64,000 nt of DNA from AC-51 sp963749895 (GTDB lineage Bacteria; Actinomycetota; UBA4738; HRBIN12). The notes under the pieces were generated by a model, which saw nothing but the letters and a program-made list of their open reading frames with translations, ran no database searches and was not told the DNA's origin. A program made the position numbers and the translations under genes. Positions 51,012 to 59,573 of this stretch are shown here, in pieces; the stretch's first letter is position 1, and each line of letters begins with the position of its first letter. Location: the NCBI GenBank assembly GCA_963749895.1, contig CAVVOG010000003.1, positions 806,001-870,000 on the forward strand, in the 5' to 3' direction.

Positions 51012-52202
51012 CTATCCACGCTCGACCCCGAGCAGATCGGCGAAGCTCTCCCCCACCAGACCCTCGACCTCGACCCCCAGGAGATCCGCGGCGGTGCTGC
51101 CCAGATCACCGAAGGTCGAACGGACCCCGATCTCGTAGGGACCCCCGTGGCACCCGGCGGCCAGCAAGGGTACCCGTTCGCGTGAGTGGTCCGTCGACGG
51201 TGTCGTCGGGTCGCATCCGTGATCGCCGGTGATGAGCAGGATGCCGCCGTCGAGGGCTCCGATCAGTTCCGGGAGGCGCCGGTCGAGGGCCTCGATCGCG
51301 CGTGCGTATCCCTCCGGGTCGTTGCGATGGCCGTACTTCGAGTCGAAGTCGACGAGGTTCGAGAACACAAGCGACCGTCCCTCGCCGCCGAGACGGTCGA
51401 TCGTGAGGTCCACCCCGTGGTCGTTCGAGTCTGAGTAGCTCGCATCGGTCAGACCCTGCCCGGCGAAGATGTCGTGGATCTTGCCGACCCCGTAGACGGC
51501 GATGCCGGCGTCCTCGACGGCGTCGAGGACGGTCGGGCCGGGGGGCGGCACGCTGAAGTCACGGCGCTCGGGGCGGCGGACGAACGCTCCCGGCTCACCC
51601 TCGAACGGTCGCGCGATCACGCGGCCCACCGCGTCCTCCCCCACCAGGAGTCCCCGCGCGATCCGACACCACGCGTAGAGCGTCTCGAGCGGCACGCGGT
51701 CGACATGCGTCGCGATCTGGAACACGGAGTCCCCGCTCGTGTAGACGATCGGCGCGCCGGTCGCGAGATGCTCCTCGCCGAGCTCCTCGATGATCACCGT
51801 GCCCGAGGCCGGCACGTTGCCGAGGATCACGTGCCCGATCGCCCGTTCGAACGGTTCGACGATCCTCGGCGGGAACCCGTCCGGATACAGAGGGAACGGG
51901 TGGTCGAGCCGGATCCCCATCATCTCCCAGTGGCCGGTCGTCGTGTCCTTGCCGGCCGACACCTCGGTCGCCCACCCGTACGCGGTCCCCGGCTCGGCAC
52001 GCGGTGGGACCCCCTCGATCTCGGTCAGGAAGCCGAGCCCGAGCGCGGCCAGGTTCGGAGCGTCTATCCCTCCAGCGGCACGAGCCGTGTTCCCGAGGGT
52101 GTCCGATCCGACATCTCCGTACGAATCGACGTCGGGAGCTCCCCCGACCCCCCACGAGTCGCAGACCAGGATGCAGACGCGTGGAACGAGTGGTTCGGGC
52201 AC
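51012..52202 (-). CDS. deoB: Phosphopentomutase
   Basis: 396-aa metalloenzyme of the alkaline-phosphatase superfamily that interconverts (deoxy)ribose-1- and 5-phosphate. VCILVCDSWGVGGAPD holds the first metal ligands, SAGKDTTTGHWEMMG the phosphate-accepting Thr, VDFDSKYGHRNDPEGY and LITGDHGCDPTTPSTDHSRE the remaining ligands. It acts on the product of deoA, encoded 18 bp downstream. GTG start at 52202. Confidence 0.95.
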   Translation of the reverse strand: MPEPLVPRVCILVCDSWGVGGAPDVDSYGDVGSDTLGNTARAAGGIDAPNLAALGLGFLTEIEGVPPRAEPGTAYGWATEVSAGKDTTTGHWEMMGIRLDHPFPLYPDGFPPRIVEPFERAIGHVILGNVPASGTVIIEELGEEHLATGAPIVYTSGDSVFQIATHVDRVPLETLYAWCRIARGLLVGEDAVGRVIARPFEGEPGAFVRRPERRDFSVPPPGPTVLDAVEDAGIAVYGVGKIHDIFAGQGLTDASYSDSNDHGVDLTIDRLGGEGRSLVFSNLVDFDSKYGHRNDPEGYARAIEALDRRLPELIGALDGGILLITGDHGCDPTTPSTDHSRERVPLLAAGCHGGPYEIGVRSTFGDLGSTAADLLGVEVEGLVGESFADLLGVERG

Positions 52203-52205
52203 CGC

Positions 52206-52556
52206 CTAGCCGGCCTTCCGCTTGCAGTCGATGCAGAGCAGCGCCCAGGGGATCGCCTCGAGCCGCTCGGCGCCGATCGGGTTCCCGCAGCGCTCGCAGG
52301 TGCCGTAGGTTCCGGCGTCGATCTTGTCGATCGCCAGCTCGACGTCGTGCAGGTTCGAGCGCAGGGCACGCACGACGGAGATCACGCGTGAGCGCTCCTC
52401 CGTGCTGTGCGACCGATCGGAGAACCCCGCGTCGCCTTCGAACGTCACCTCGTCGGTCTCGGGGTCCGCCCCGTGCTCCTCGATCTCGCGGCGGAGGTCG
52501 TCGCGCTGGCGCACGAGTTCCTCGCGCAGCGTTGCCAGCCTCGTCTCGTCCGTCAC
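52206..52556 (-). CDS. DksA/TraR-type C4 zinc-finger protein
   Basis: 116-aa protein. An N-terminal coiled coil (TLREELVRQRDDLRREIEEHG) is followed by a loop and a C-terminal C4 finger (TCERCGNPIGAERLEAIPWALLCIDCKRKAG). In the DksA family such proteins enter the RNA polymerase secondary channel or act as RbpA/CarD-like helpers in other ways; the acidic DxxDA coiled-coil tip of DksA is not clear here. It ends 3 nt before deoB and starts 3 nt after the recombinase stop. Confidence 0.88.
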   Translation of the reverse strand: MTDETRLATLREELVRQRDDLRREIEEHGADPETDEVTFEGDAGFSDRSHSTEERSRVISVVRALRSNLHDVELAIDKIDAGTYGTCERCGNPIGAERLEAIPWALLCIDCKRKAG

Positions 52557-52559
52557 GGC

Positions 52560-53516
52560 CTACCTCGCTTTCCCCGCACCGCGGCGGGCCCGCGGATGCG
52601 ACGTGTAGTACACCTCGCGCAAGTGCTCGCGCGTCACCAGCGTGTAGATCTGCGTCGTCGCGACGCTCGCGTGGCCGAGCAGCTCCTGCACCACCCGTAC
52701 GTCCGCCCCGCCATCCAGCAGGTGCGTCGCGAACGAGTGCCGCAGGTCGTGCGGGCTCACGCGGCGGTCGATCCCGACCCCCCGAGCGTACCCCTCCAGG
52801 AGCCGTGCGACGCTCTGGCGGGTCAACCGCCCGCCTCGAGCGTTCAAGAACAGCGCGCCACGGGTGGACGGCCCCACCATGGCTGGGCGCCCCCGCGTGA
52901 GGTACGCGGCCACCGCGTCTCGCGCGTACCTGCCCACCGGGACCTCTCGCTCCTTGCCTCCTTTGCCCAGCACGCGCACCGCGCCCTCCTCGAGGTCGAC
53001 GTCGTCGACGTCCAGCCCGGTGAGCTCCGAGACCCGCAACCCGGCTCCGTACAAGAGCTCGAGGACCCCCCGGTCACGCAGACCGGCGGGTGACGCGGGG
53101 TCGGGGGCTCCGAGGATCCGGGTGACCTCGTCCACCGAGAGGGGATGCGGGAGCGCCCGCGGGACCCGGGGACGGACCACACCGGCCGCCGGGTCGAGGT
53201 CCGTCACCCCTTCACGGACCAGGAAGCGGTGGAAGGAGCGCACGGAAGACAGCGCCCGGGCCACGGAGGTCGCGGCGTAGGGCGTCTCCTCGGGGCCGTG
53301 GGTGGACGCCGAGAGGGACGCCAGGAACGACCGGATCGTCGCGTCGTCGACGTCACCCGCCTCCGCGATGCCCTTTCGTTCGCAGAACGCGCAGTACCGT
53401 CGGAGGTCTCGCCGGTAGGCCTCGAGGGTGTTGTCGGAAAGGCCCCGCTCGACCCGCAGGTGATCGAGGTACCTCGCCGCGTCACGGACGAGCGGCCTGG
53501 GAGAGGACGCGGTCAC
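52560..53516 (-). CDS. xerD: Tyrosine recombinase XerD
   Basis: 318-aa site-specific recombinase that resolves chromosome dimers at dif. The N-terminal SAM-like domain covers about 8-105. The catalytic residues are R161 (GAGLRVSEL), K185 or K188 (GKGGKERE), H256 and R259 (SPHDLRHSFATH), H282 (LGHASVATT) and Y291 (TQIYT). Its place next to NUDIX and pyrG matches M. tuberculosis Rv1699-Rv1701, so it is the housekeeping XerD rather than a phage integrase. Confidence 0.93.
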   Translation of the reverse strand: MTASSPRPLVRDAARYLDHLRVERGLSDNTLEAYRRDLRRYCAFCERKGIAEAGDVDDATIRSFLASLSASTHGPEETPYAATSVARALSSVRSFHRFLVREGVTDLDPAAGVVRPRVPRALPHPLSVDEVTRILGAPDPASPAGLRDRGVLELLYGAGLRVSELTGLDVDDVDLEEGAVRVLGKGGKEREVPVGRYARDAVAAYLTRGRPAMVGPSTRGALFLNARGGRLTRQSVARLLEGYARGVGIDRRVSPHDLRHSFATHLLDGGADVRVVQELLGHASVATTQIYTLVTREHLREVYYTSHPRARRGAGKAR

Positions 53517-54037
53517 CGCGGAGGCACCCTCGCCACCGCCATCAGCAGGGCCAGCGCCGTCGAGACGTTGCGGACCTTGCCGCCCTGGGCCGCGGCGACC
53601 GCGCGAGCGAACGGCATCCGCACGACCTCGATCCCCTCCTCCGGATCGGCCTCGGGGGTCCGGGACGTCCTGGCCCAGAACAGGTGCATGTACTCGTCGG
53701 TGAAGCCGGGCGACAGGAAGCAGCCACCCATGAACTCGATCGTCTCGTGTCGGAATCCGGTCTCCTCGAACAGCTCCCTGGCCGCGCAGGTCAGCGCATC
53801 CTCACCGTCGACATCGAGGAGCCCTGCCGGGATCTCGAGCAGCACGTCACGTACCGGTGGACGGAACTGCCGAACGAGCAGGACGTCGTCGTCGGGCGTG
53901 AGGGGCACCACGCCGACCGCGTGGTGCTTGTGGACCACCTCGAACTCACCGTGGTCGTCCCATCGCTCGAGGTCGACCGAGAGGTATCGACCCGACCAAG
54001 CGGTACGTGACGCGATCGGCCGGCGCGGGCCTGCCAT
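53513..54037 (-). CDS. NUDIX hydrolase (ADP-ribose pyrophosphatase-like)
   Basis: 174-aa hydrolase of nucleoside diphosphate-linked metabolites. The Nudix box is GLLDVDGEDALTCAARELFEETGF (about residues 74-97) with the REL-EE core. FRPPVRDVLLEIPAGLLD and the later SPGFTDEYMHLFWA are typical of ADP-ribose pyrophosphatases. ATG 54037 lies 8 bp from the pyrG stop. It overlaps xerD by 4 nt and corresponds to Rv1700. Confidence 0.92.
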   Translation of the reverse strand: MAGPRRPIASRTAWSGRYLSVDLERWDDHGEFEVVHKHHAVGVVPLTPDDDVLLVRQFRPPVRDVLLEIPAGLLDVDGEDALTCAARELFEETGFRHETIEFMGGCFLSPGFTDEYMHLFWARTSRTPEADPEEGIEVVRMPFARAVAAAQGGKVRNVSTALALLMAVARVPPR

Positions 54038-54044
54038 CGGGAGG

Positions 54045-55694
54045 TCAGCCGGTGACGACGACCCGGCCTTCGTGGTTCGCGCGGGCCCGGCGGAACGACA
54101 GGGCGGCTCCGACGAACTCACGGAACAACGGGTGCGGGCGCGTGGGCCGCGAACGCAGCTCAGGGTGGAACTGGCCCGCGACGAAGAAGGGGTGATCCGG
54201 GAGCTCGATGATCTCGGCGAGTCGTCCCTTCTGGGAGCTCCCGCTGATCACGAGTCCCCCGGCCTTGAGCTGGTCGTGGTACGCCGGGTTGACCTCGAAC
54301 CGGTGTCGATGACGTTCCTCCACGACGTCCGCGTCGTAGGCCGCGGCAGCGACGGTCCCCGGCTCCAGGTAGCAGGGCTGCGCCCCCAGGCGCATCGTGG
54401 CACCGAGATCCGTGACCTCCTTCTGCTCCGGAAGCAGGTCGATCACCGGGTGCGCACACCCCGGGTCGAACTCGCTCGAGTTCGCACCTTCGAGCCCGCA
54501 GACGTGGCGGGCGAACTCCACGACGGCGCACTGCAACCCTAGGCAGATGCCGAGGAACGGCACGCGCTCCTCGCGTGCGTAGCGCACCGCGTCGATCTTC
54601 CCCTCGACCCCACGGACCCCGAACCCGCCGGGGATCAGCACGCCATCCATGTCCTGGAGCGCGGCCGCGGTGGCATCCCCGCCCAGATCGTCGGACGCGA
54701 TCCAGTGGACCCGCACGTCCGCGCCGTGCTGGAACCCGCCGTGCGCGAGCGCTTCCATCACCGACAGGTACGCGTCTCGGAGGTTCACGTACTTGCCGAC
54801 CACGGCGATGTCGACCGGCTCGGTGGCGGCGTGCACGCGGTCGACCAGCGCCTGCCACTCCGACAGGTCGGGCTCGCCGTCGATCCGTAGGTGGAGGGCG
54901 AGCAGGTCGTCGAGCCCCTCGCGCTTCAGCACCAGCGGGACCTCGTAGATCGAGGGCGCGTCGGGTGCGCTGACGACCCCGGCGATCGGGACGTCACACA
55001 GCAGCGAGATCTTCTCCTTCAGGTTCCGCCCGATCGGGCGATCGCTGCGGCAGACGATCGCGTCGGGCTGGAGCCCGAGCGCCCTGAGCTCCTTCACCGA
55101 GTGCTGCGTCGGCTTCGTCTTGAGCTCGCCGGACGGCCCGATGAACGGCATCAGGGATACATGGACGAACGCGCACCGGTCGCGGCCGATCTCGTTGCGG
55201 AGCTGGCGGATCGCCTCGAGGAAGGGCAGAGACTCGATGTCACCCACCGTGCCGCCGATCTCGACGATCTGCAGATCGGCCTGCTCGGCCTCGGCGAGCG
55301 CACGTACCCGCCCCTTGATCTCGTCGGTGATGTGAGGGATCACCTGAACGGTCTTGCCCAGGTAGTCCCCCCGGCGCTCCTTGGCCAGGACCGAGCCGTA
55401 GACCGCGCCGGTCGTGAAGTTCGAACCGCGGTGCAGGTCGGCGTCGAGGAACCGCTCGTAGTGGCCGAGGTCGAGGTCGGTCTCGGCGCCGTCGTCGAGG
55501 ACGAAGACCTCACCGTGCTCGAAAGGGTTCATCGTGCCCGGGTCGACGTTGACGTACGGATCGAGCTTCTGCAGGACGACCTTGAGGCCGCGGGAGTTGA
55601 AGAGGCGGCCGAGGGAGGCGGTCGTGATGCCCTTCCCGAGACCGGAGGCGACACCACCCGTGACGAAGATGAACTTCGTGTGCTCCCTCACCAC
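54045..55694 (-). CDS. pyrG: CTP synthase
   Basis: 549-aa glutamine-dependent CTP synthase. The synthetase half begins FIFVTGGVASGLGKGITTASLG (P-loop) and includes KLDPYVNVDPGTMNPFEHGEVFVLDDG and VEIGGTVGDIESLPF. The glutaminase half has IPGGFGVRGVEGKI, the nucleophile Cys in GICLGLQCAVVEF and a final His/Glu in QFHPELRSRP. Two GTG codons lie side by side (55694 and 55691); a TAGTGT box 8 nt upstream favours 55694. The genes that separate recN from pyrG in mycobacteria are missing. Confidence 0.96.
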   Translation of the reverse strand: MVREHTKFIFVTGGVASGLGKGITTASLGRLFNSRGLKVVLQKLDPYVNVDPGTMNPFEHGEVFVLDDGAETDLDLGHYERFLDADLHRGSNFTTGAVYGSVLAKERRGDYLGKTVQVIPHITDEIKGRVRALAEAEQADLQIVEIGGTVGDIESLPFLEAIRQLRNEIGRDRCAFVHVSLMPFIGPSGELKTKPTQHSVKELRALGLQPDAIVCRSDRPIGRNLKEKISLLCDVPIAGVVSAPDAPSIYEVPLVLKREGLDDLLALHLRIDGEPDLSEWQALVDRVHAATEPVDIAVVGKYVNLRDAYLSVMEALAHGGFQHGADVRVHWIASDDLGGDATAAALQDMDGVLIPGGFGVRGVEGKIDAVRYAREERVPFLGICLGLQCAVVEFARHVCGLEGANSSEFDPGCAHPVIDLLPEQKEVTDLGATMRLGAQPCYLEPGTVAAAAYDADVVEERHRHRFEVNPAYHDQLKAGGLVISGSSQKGRLAEIIELPDHPFFVAGQFHPELRSRPTRPHPLFREFVGAALSFRRARANHEGRVVVTG

Positions 55695-55783
55695 GGGACC
55701 CGACACTAGCAGACACGGCCGACACGGATGGCGTTTCGGGTCACGAGATCTCCATATCGACCGAGATGGAAGGGACGGGGAGG

Positions 55784-57421
55784 TCAGGAACGCGCCCGCG
55801 CGGCCTCGGCGAGGAGCTCCTCGGCGTGGGAGACCGCGTGCTCGGAGCGCTCGAGGCCGGCGAGCATGCGGGAGAGCTCCCGGATCCGCTCGTCGTCGTC
55901 CAGCACCTCGATCGTCGCGCTCCCGTCCTGCTTGCGGACCCGCACGTGCCGGTCGGCGAAGCAGGCGATCTGTGGGAGGTGCGTGACGACCAGCACCTGG
56001 CGCGTGGCGGCGAGCGCCGCGAGTCGTCGACCGACGGCCAGCCCGGCTTCCCCCCCGATACCTGCGTCGACCTCGTCGAAGACGAGGGTGGGGACGTCGT
56101 CCAGGTCGGCGAGCACGCTTCGGCACGCGAGCATCACCCGCGAGAGCTCGCCTCCGCTCGCGGCCTTCGCCAGGGGGAGCGAGCTTTGTCCGGCGCTCGG
56201 GCGGAGCCGAAGCTCCGCTCGCTCCGCACCCGACGCGCCGGGGGCGGTGTCCACGAGGGCCACCTCCACCTCTGCCGAGGGCATCCCGAGGTCGATGAGT
56301 TCGGTCGTGAGCTGCGACGCGAGTTCGGGGGCGGCCTTCGCCCTGCCGAGGGTGACCACCGCGGCGCGCTCGGCGAAGGCCGCCTCGAGATCGTCGACCT
56401 CACCCTCGAGCTGCGAGAGCCGTTCATCGGCGCTCCCGAGCATGGCCAAGCGAGAGGAGGCCTCCTGCAGGAACGCCACGACGTCGGCGTCCGTGGCTCC
56501 ATACTTGCGCTGCAGAGCTTTCAGCGCCGCGATACGCTGCCGAACCTCGTCCAGGCGCGCCGGGTCGACGACGAGCCCCTCGCGATATCCACGCACGTCG
56601 CGCCCGAGCTCGGCCAGTTCCGCCGCGAGCGTCTGCGCCCGCCCGGCGAGCTCCTCCATCCCCGGGTCGATCCCCTCAGCGGCCCGAAGCGCAGCCACGG
56701 CGGCAGCGAGGGCATCGGCTGCGCCGCCGTCGTCACCGATCCCCGCGTCGGCGGTGCCGGCCAGCTCGAGCAGACGCTCGACGTGTCCCAGTCGGGCCTC
56801 TTCTGCGACGAGATCGTGCGATTCACCCGCGACCGGAGCGACGGCCTCGATCTCACGGACCTGATAGGCGAGCAGATCGGCCTCACGCTCTCGTTCGCGG
56901 ACGGTCTCACGCAGCTCCTCCAACGCCTCCCGCGCACGGCGGAGCTCGGTCCAGGACGCGCGCATCGCGTCGACCGCCGTCAGCTGCCGGGCGCCGGCGG
57001 CGCGGTCGAGGAAGGCCGTCTGGGTGGCCGCGTCGAGCAGTCGCAGGGCCTGGTGCTGCCCGTGGATCTCGAGCAGCCGACCTCCGAGTTCGGCCAGTGC
57101 CGATGCGGTGGCGAGCTGGCCCCCGATCCTTGCCCCACCGCGACCGTCCGCCCCCACGCTGCGTGCGAGCAGCACCTCGCCGTCCTCGGCCCACCCGTCG
57201 TCGGGGTCGATCGCATCGAAACGGGCCTGCACCTTCGCCGCCGATGCACCAGGGCGCACGAGCTGGGCGCTCCCACGAGCGCCGGTGACCAGAGCGAGCC
57301 CAACCGTGACCAGGGTCTTGCCTGCACCCGTCTCGCCGGTCAGGACGTTGAGCCCCGGGTGCAGCGACAGGTCGCAGTCGTCGATCACACCTAGGCTGCT
57401 GATGTGGAGCTCGTGGAGCAC
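55784..57421 (-). CDS. recN: DNA repair protein RecN
   Basis: 545-aa SMC-like ATPase for double-strand-break repair. Walker A is GETGAGKT (29-36) after LHELHISSLGVIDDCDL. LEIHGQHQ, the central coiled coil (LRETVREREREADLLAYQVREIE), the signature LAKAASGGELSRVMLACR and Walker B LVFDEVDAGIGGEAG follow. The end includes VVTHLPQIACFADRHVRV. GTG 57421 follows TAGGAT by 6 nt, so it is likely leaderless even though nadK lies just upstream. Confidence 0.95.
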   Translation of the reverse strand: MLHELHISSLGVIDDCDLSLHPGLNVLTGETGAGKTLVTVGLALVTGARGSAQLVRPGASAAKVQARFDAIDPDDGWAEDGEVLLARSVGADGRGGARIGGQLATASALAELGGRLLEIHGQHQALRLLDAATQTAFLDRAAGARQLTAVDAMRASWTELRRAREALEELRETVREREREADLLAYQVREIEAVAPVAGESHDLVAEEARLGHVERLLELAGTADAGIGDDGGAADALAAAVAALRAAEGIDPGMEELAGRAQTLAAELAELGRDVRGYREGLVVDPARLDEVRQRIAALKALQRKYGATDADVVAFLQEASSRLAMLGSADERLSQLEGEVDDLEAAFAERAAVVTLGRAKAAPELASQLTTELIDLGMPSAEVEVALVDTAPGASGAERAELRLRPSAGQSSLPLAKAASGGELSRVMLACRSVLADLDDVPTLVFDEVDAGIGGEAGLAVGRRLAALAATRQVLVVTHLPQIACFADRHVRVRKQDGSATIEVLDDDERIRELSRMLAGLERSEHAVSHAEELLAEAARARS

Positions 57422-57427
57422 GCGGGC

Positions 57428-57433
57428 ATCCTA
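57428..57433 (-). promoter_or_regulatory. -10 box for leaderless recN transcript
   Basis: Minus-strand TAGGAT ends 6 nt before GTG 57421. Being next to the nadK stop, it allows separate recN induction, for example by the PafBC damage response; the latter is speculation. Confidence 0.5.
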
Positions 57434-58303
57434 GCCCGCGGTGCCGACATCCCCGGGATGCGGGTCCTCCTCGGCATCCGGATCGCCGGGGAGCCCGAAC
57501 TTCTCGCGCACGCGGGGCAGGAACGACGACCCGTCGTCGCGACGGACGAAGCGCGCGGGTCGGTTCGAGGCTCGGATACGAACGCGGGTACCGACCGGGA
57601 CCTCCACGGTCCCCCGCCCGTCGGCGGACAGAAGGGCCGACTCCTCCCCCACGACCTCCAGCGTGACCACCTGGTCGGCGGCCAACACGAACGACCGGTC
57701 GAACACCATGTGGGCCGCGATCGGTGTGACGACGAGGCACGGGACGTGCGGAGACACGATCGGCCCTCGCGCCGAGAACGAGTACGCGGTCGAACCCGTC
57801 GGCGTGGCCACGATCACCCCGTCCGCGGAGAACGTGGTGACGTAGGCGCCGTCGACCTCGACGCGGAGTCTGACGAGGCGCTGACGCGCGAGCTTCTCGA
57901 CCATGATCTCGTTCATCCCCCACTGGGGAGCGAACGCACGGTCGCCCTCGGCTTCACCGACCACTGCGAGGCGCTCCTCGATCCTGGCCCGCCCCGCCAA
58001 CGCGTCGCGCAGGAGCGGGAGCGCGTCATGAGGTTCCACCTCGGTGAGGAAGCCGAGACGTCCGACCTTCACGCCGAGCACCGGGACCTGGAGCCGTGAC
58101 GCGACGTACGCCGCGCGCAGGAAGGTCCCGTCGCCCCCGACCGCCACCACGAGATCGATCGGTGGATCTCCCGGCACGGGCGCGTGCTCGGGGGTGAGCC
58201 TCACCGTCTCGACCCCTTCGGCCCCCAGGTGCTCGGTGAGCTGCGCCCCGGCCGCGACCGCCGGCGCACGTCGCTCATGGACCAGGATCCCAACCCTGCT
58301 CAT
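57431..58303 (-). CDS. nadK: NAD kinase
   Basis: 290-aa kinase that makes NADP from NAD. The key motifs are VAVGGDGTFLRAAY (GGDGT near residue 62), LGVKVGRLGFLTEV and a C-terminal beta-domain with NEIMVEK, DGVIVATPTGSTAYSFSARGPIV. ATG 58303 overlaps the tlyA stop by ATGA; the long open frame above it lies inside tlyA. The order tlyA-nadK-recN is as in mycobacteria. Confidence 0.95.
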   Translation of the reverse strand: MSRVGILVHERRAPAVAAGAQLTEHLGAEGVETVRLTPEHAPVPGDPPIDLVVAVGGDGTFLRAAYVASRLQVPVLGVKVGRLGFLTEVEPHDALPLLRDALAGRARIEERLAVVGEAEGDRAFAPQWGMNEIMVEKLARQRLVRLRVEVDGAYVTTFSADGVIVATPTGSTAYSFSARGPIVSPHVPCLVVTPIAAHMVFDRSFVLAADQVVTLEVVGEESALLSADGRGTVEVPVGTRVRIRASNRPARFVRRDDGSSFLPRVREKFGLPGDPDAEEDPHPGDVGTAG

Positions 58304-59082
58304 GCGGCCACCTCTCGTCCCTCCAGCACCGCGGCGTCGAGGTCTGCCACCGTCGGAGCATCGTGCAGCAGGTGGAGCAGGAACTCGACGTTGCCGGCCG
58401 GACCCCGCAGCGGCGACGCCATCGCGGCCACCGCGCCGAGGCCCTGGTGCTCCGCAGCCATGACGACGGCCTCCAGTGCGCGGCGCCACACCGCAGGATC
58501 TCGGACCACCCCTCCCTTGCCCACGTGCTCCTTGCCGGCCTCGAACTGGGGCTTCACGAGGACCACGAGTTCGCGCGCCAGCCGGGCGAGCGCGGGCATC
58601 ACCACGCTCAGGGGGATGAACGACAGGTCCGCGACCACCAGATCGGGGGTCACGGACAGCTCCTCCGGAACGAGCGAGCGCACGTTCGTCCGCTCCATCA
58701 CGACGACGCGTGGATCCGTGCGCAGTGCCCAGGCGAGCTGTCCGTACCCCACGTCCACCGCGACGACCGTCCGCGCGCCGCCCTGGAGCAGGCGATCGGT
58801 GAAGCCTCCCGTGGAAGCTCCGGCGTCGAGGCACACCTTGCCGTGGACGTCGACGCCGAATCGCTCCAGCGCGGCCGCGAGCTTCCCACCCGCGCGTGAC
58901 GCATAGGGACGCGCCTCACCCACGACGGCCACGGCGACGTCGGGCGCCACGAGCGAGGCGGGCTTCGTGGCCGGGGCACCCGCGACGGTCACGAGACCCG
59001 CGTGCACCGCCGCCTGGGCCTCGGTTCGGCTGGCCACCAGCCCCCGTCGCACGAGCTCCGCGTCGAGTCGGCGGCGGGCCAC
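58300..59082 (-). CDS. tlyA: TlyA-family rRNA 2'-O-methyltransferase
   Basis: 260-aa protein with an N-terminal S4 domain (RRRLDAELVRRGLVASRTEAQAAVHAGLVTV), a short linker (RPYASRAGGKLAAALERF) and an FtsJ-like methyltransferase. SAM motif I is VCLDAGASTGGFTD (about 83-96); DLVVADLSFIPLSVV and VVLVKPQFEAGKEHVGKGGVV hold further catalytic residues. In mycobacteria TlyA methylates 16S and 23S rRNA and affects capreomycin sensitivity. Confidence 0.94.
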   Translation of the reverse strand: MARRRLDAELVRRGLVASRTEAQAAVHAGLVTVAGAPATKPASLVAPDVAVAVVGEARPYASRAGGKLAAALERFGVDVHGKVCLDAGASTGGFTDRLLQGGARTVVAVDVGYGQLAWALRTDPRVVVMERTNVRSLVPEELSVTPDLVVADLSFIPLSVVMPALARLARELVVLVKPQFEAGKEHVGKGGVVRDPAVWRRALEAVVMAAEHQGLGAVAAMASPLRGPAGNVEFLLHLLHDAPTVADLDAAVLEGREVAA

Positions 59083-59096
59083 GTCGACCCTCGGGA

Positions 59097-59510
59097 TCAG
59101 CCGGCCGGCGGCGTCGACGCCGCCGGCGTCGACGCCGCCGGCTTCGACGCGGCGGGCTTCCTCGCCGTGGTCTTCTTGGCGGCGGTCTTCTTGGCCGTCG
59201 TCTTCTTCCGTCCCGAGGCGGTCATGCCCGCGGCGCGCTCGAGATCGCGTACGCGCTTCTTCAGGGCGTCGACCTCGTCCTGGGTCGCGAGGCCCATCTG
59301 CGACACCTGCGTCCCGATCTCCTTGCGCACGAACTCCGTCAGGCGCTCACGGTTGCGCTGCGACCACTCGATCATGTCGGCCGCGGTCTTCGCCAGCTGC
59401 TCCTTGGCGGCGTTCGGCTCGAACGACTTCGCCAGCTCCTGCGCACGGGCCGGCGTCAGGTTTCCGAGGGTCGCCTCGAGGGTCTTTCGAGCGTCGTCCA
59501 ATCTGGTCAT
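59097..59510 (-). CDS. Phasin-like protein with Lys/Ala/Pro tail
   Basis: 137-aa protein. A helical N-terminal domain (ARKTLEATLGNLTPARAQELAKSF, IEWSQRNRERLTEFVRKEIGTQVSQMGLATQDEVDALKKRVRDLE) resembles phasin and PHA-granule-regulator helices. From about residue 100 there is a histone-H1-like tail of KKTTAKKTAAKK and AASKPAAS repeats that could bind DNA or RNA. Its DNA shows short GCGTCGACGCCG repeats. It is in the Rv1693 position between tlyA and the HAD gene, although Rv1693 is shorter. Function unknown. Confidence 0.78.
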   Translation of the reverse strand: MTRLDDARKTLEATLGNLTPARAQELAKSFEPNAAKEQLAKTAADMIEWSQRNRERLTEFVRKEIGTQVSQMGLATQDEVDALKKRVRDLERAAGMTASGRKKTTAKKTAAKKTTARKPAASKPAASTPAASTPPAG

Positions 59511-59573
59511 GGGTCGCTCCCATCCGGAGGGCTTCTGGACCAGCATACCGGCGCGCCGGGGGCGCCCGGTGGG

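Noticed and set aside
52560..53516. Tyrosine recombinase as sign of a mobile element or prophage
   Set aside because: It has XerD features, lies in the conserved pyrG-NUDIX-xerD order, and no attachment repeats or phage genes surround it.
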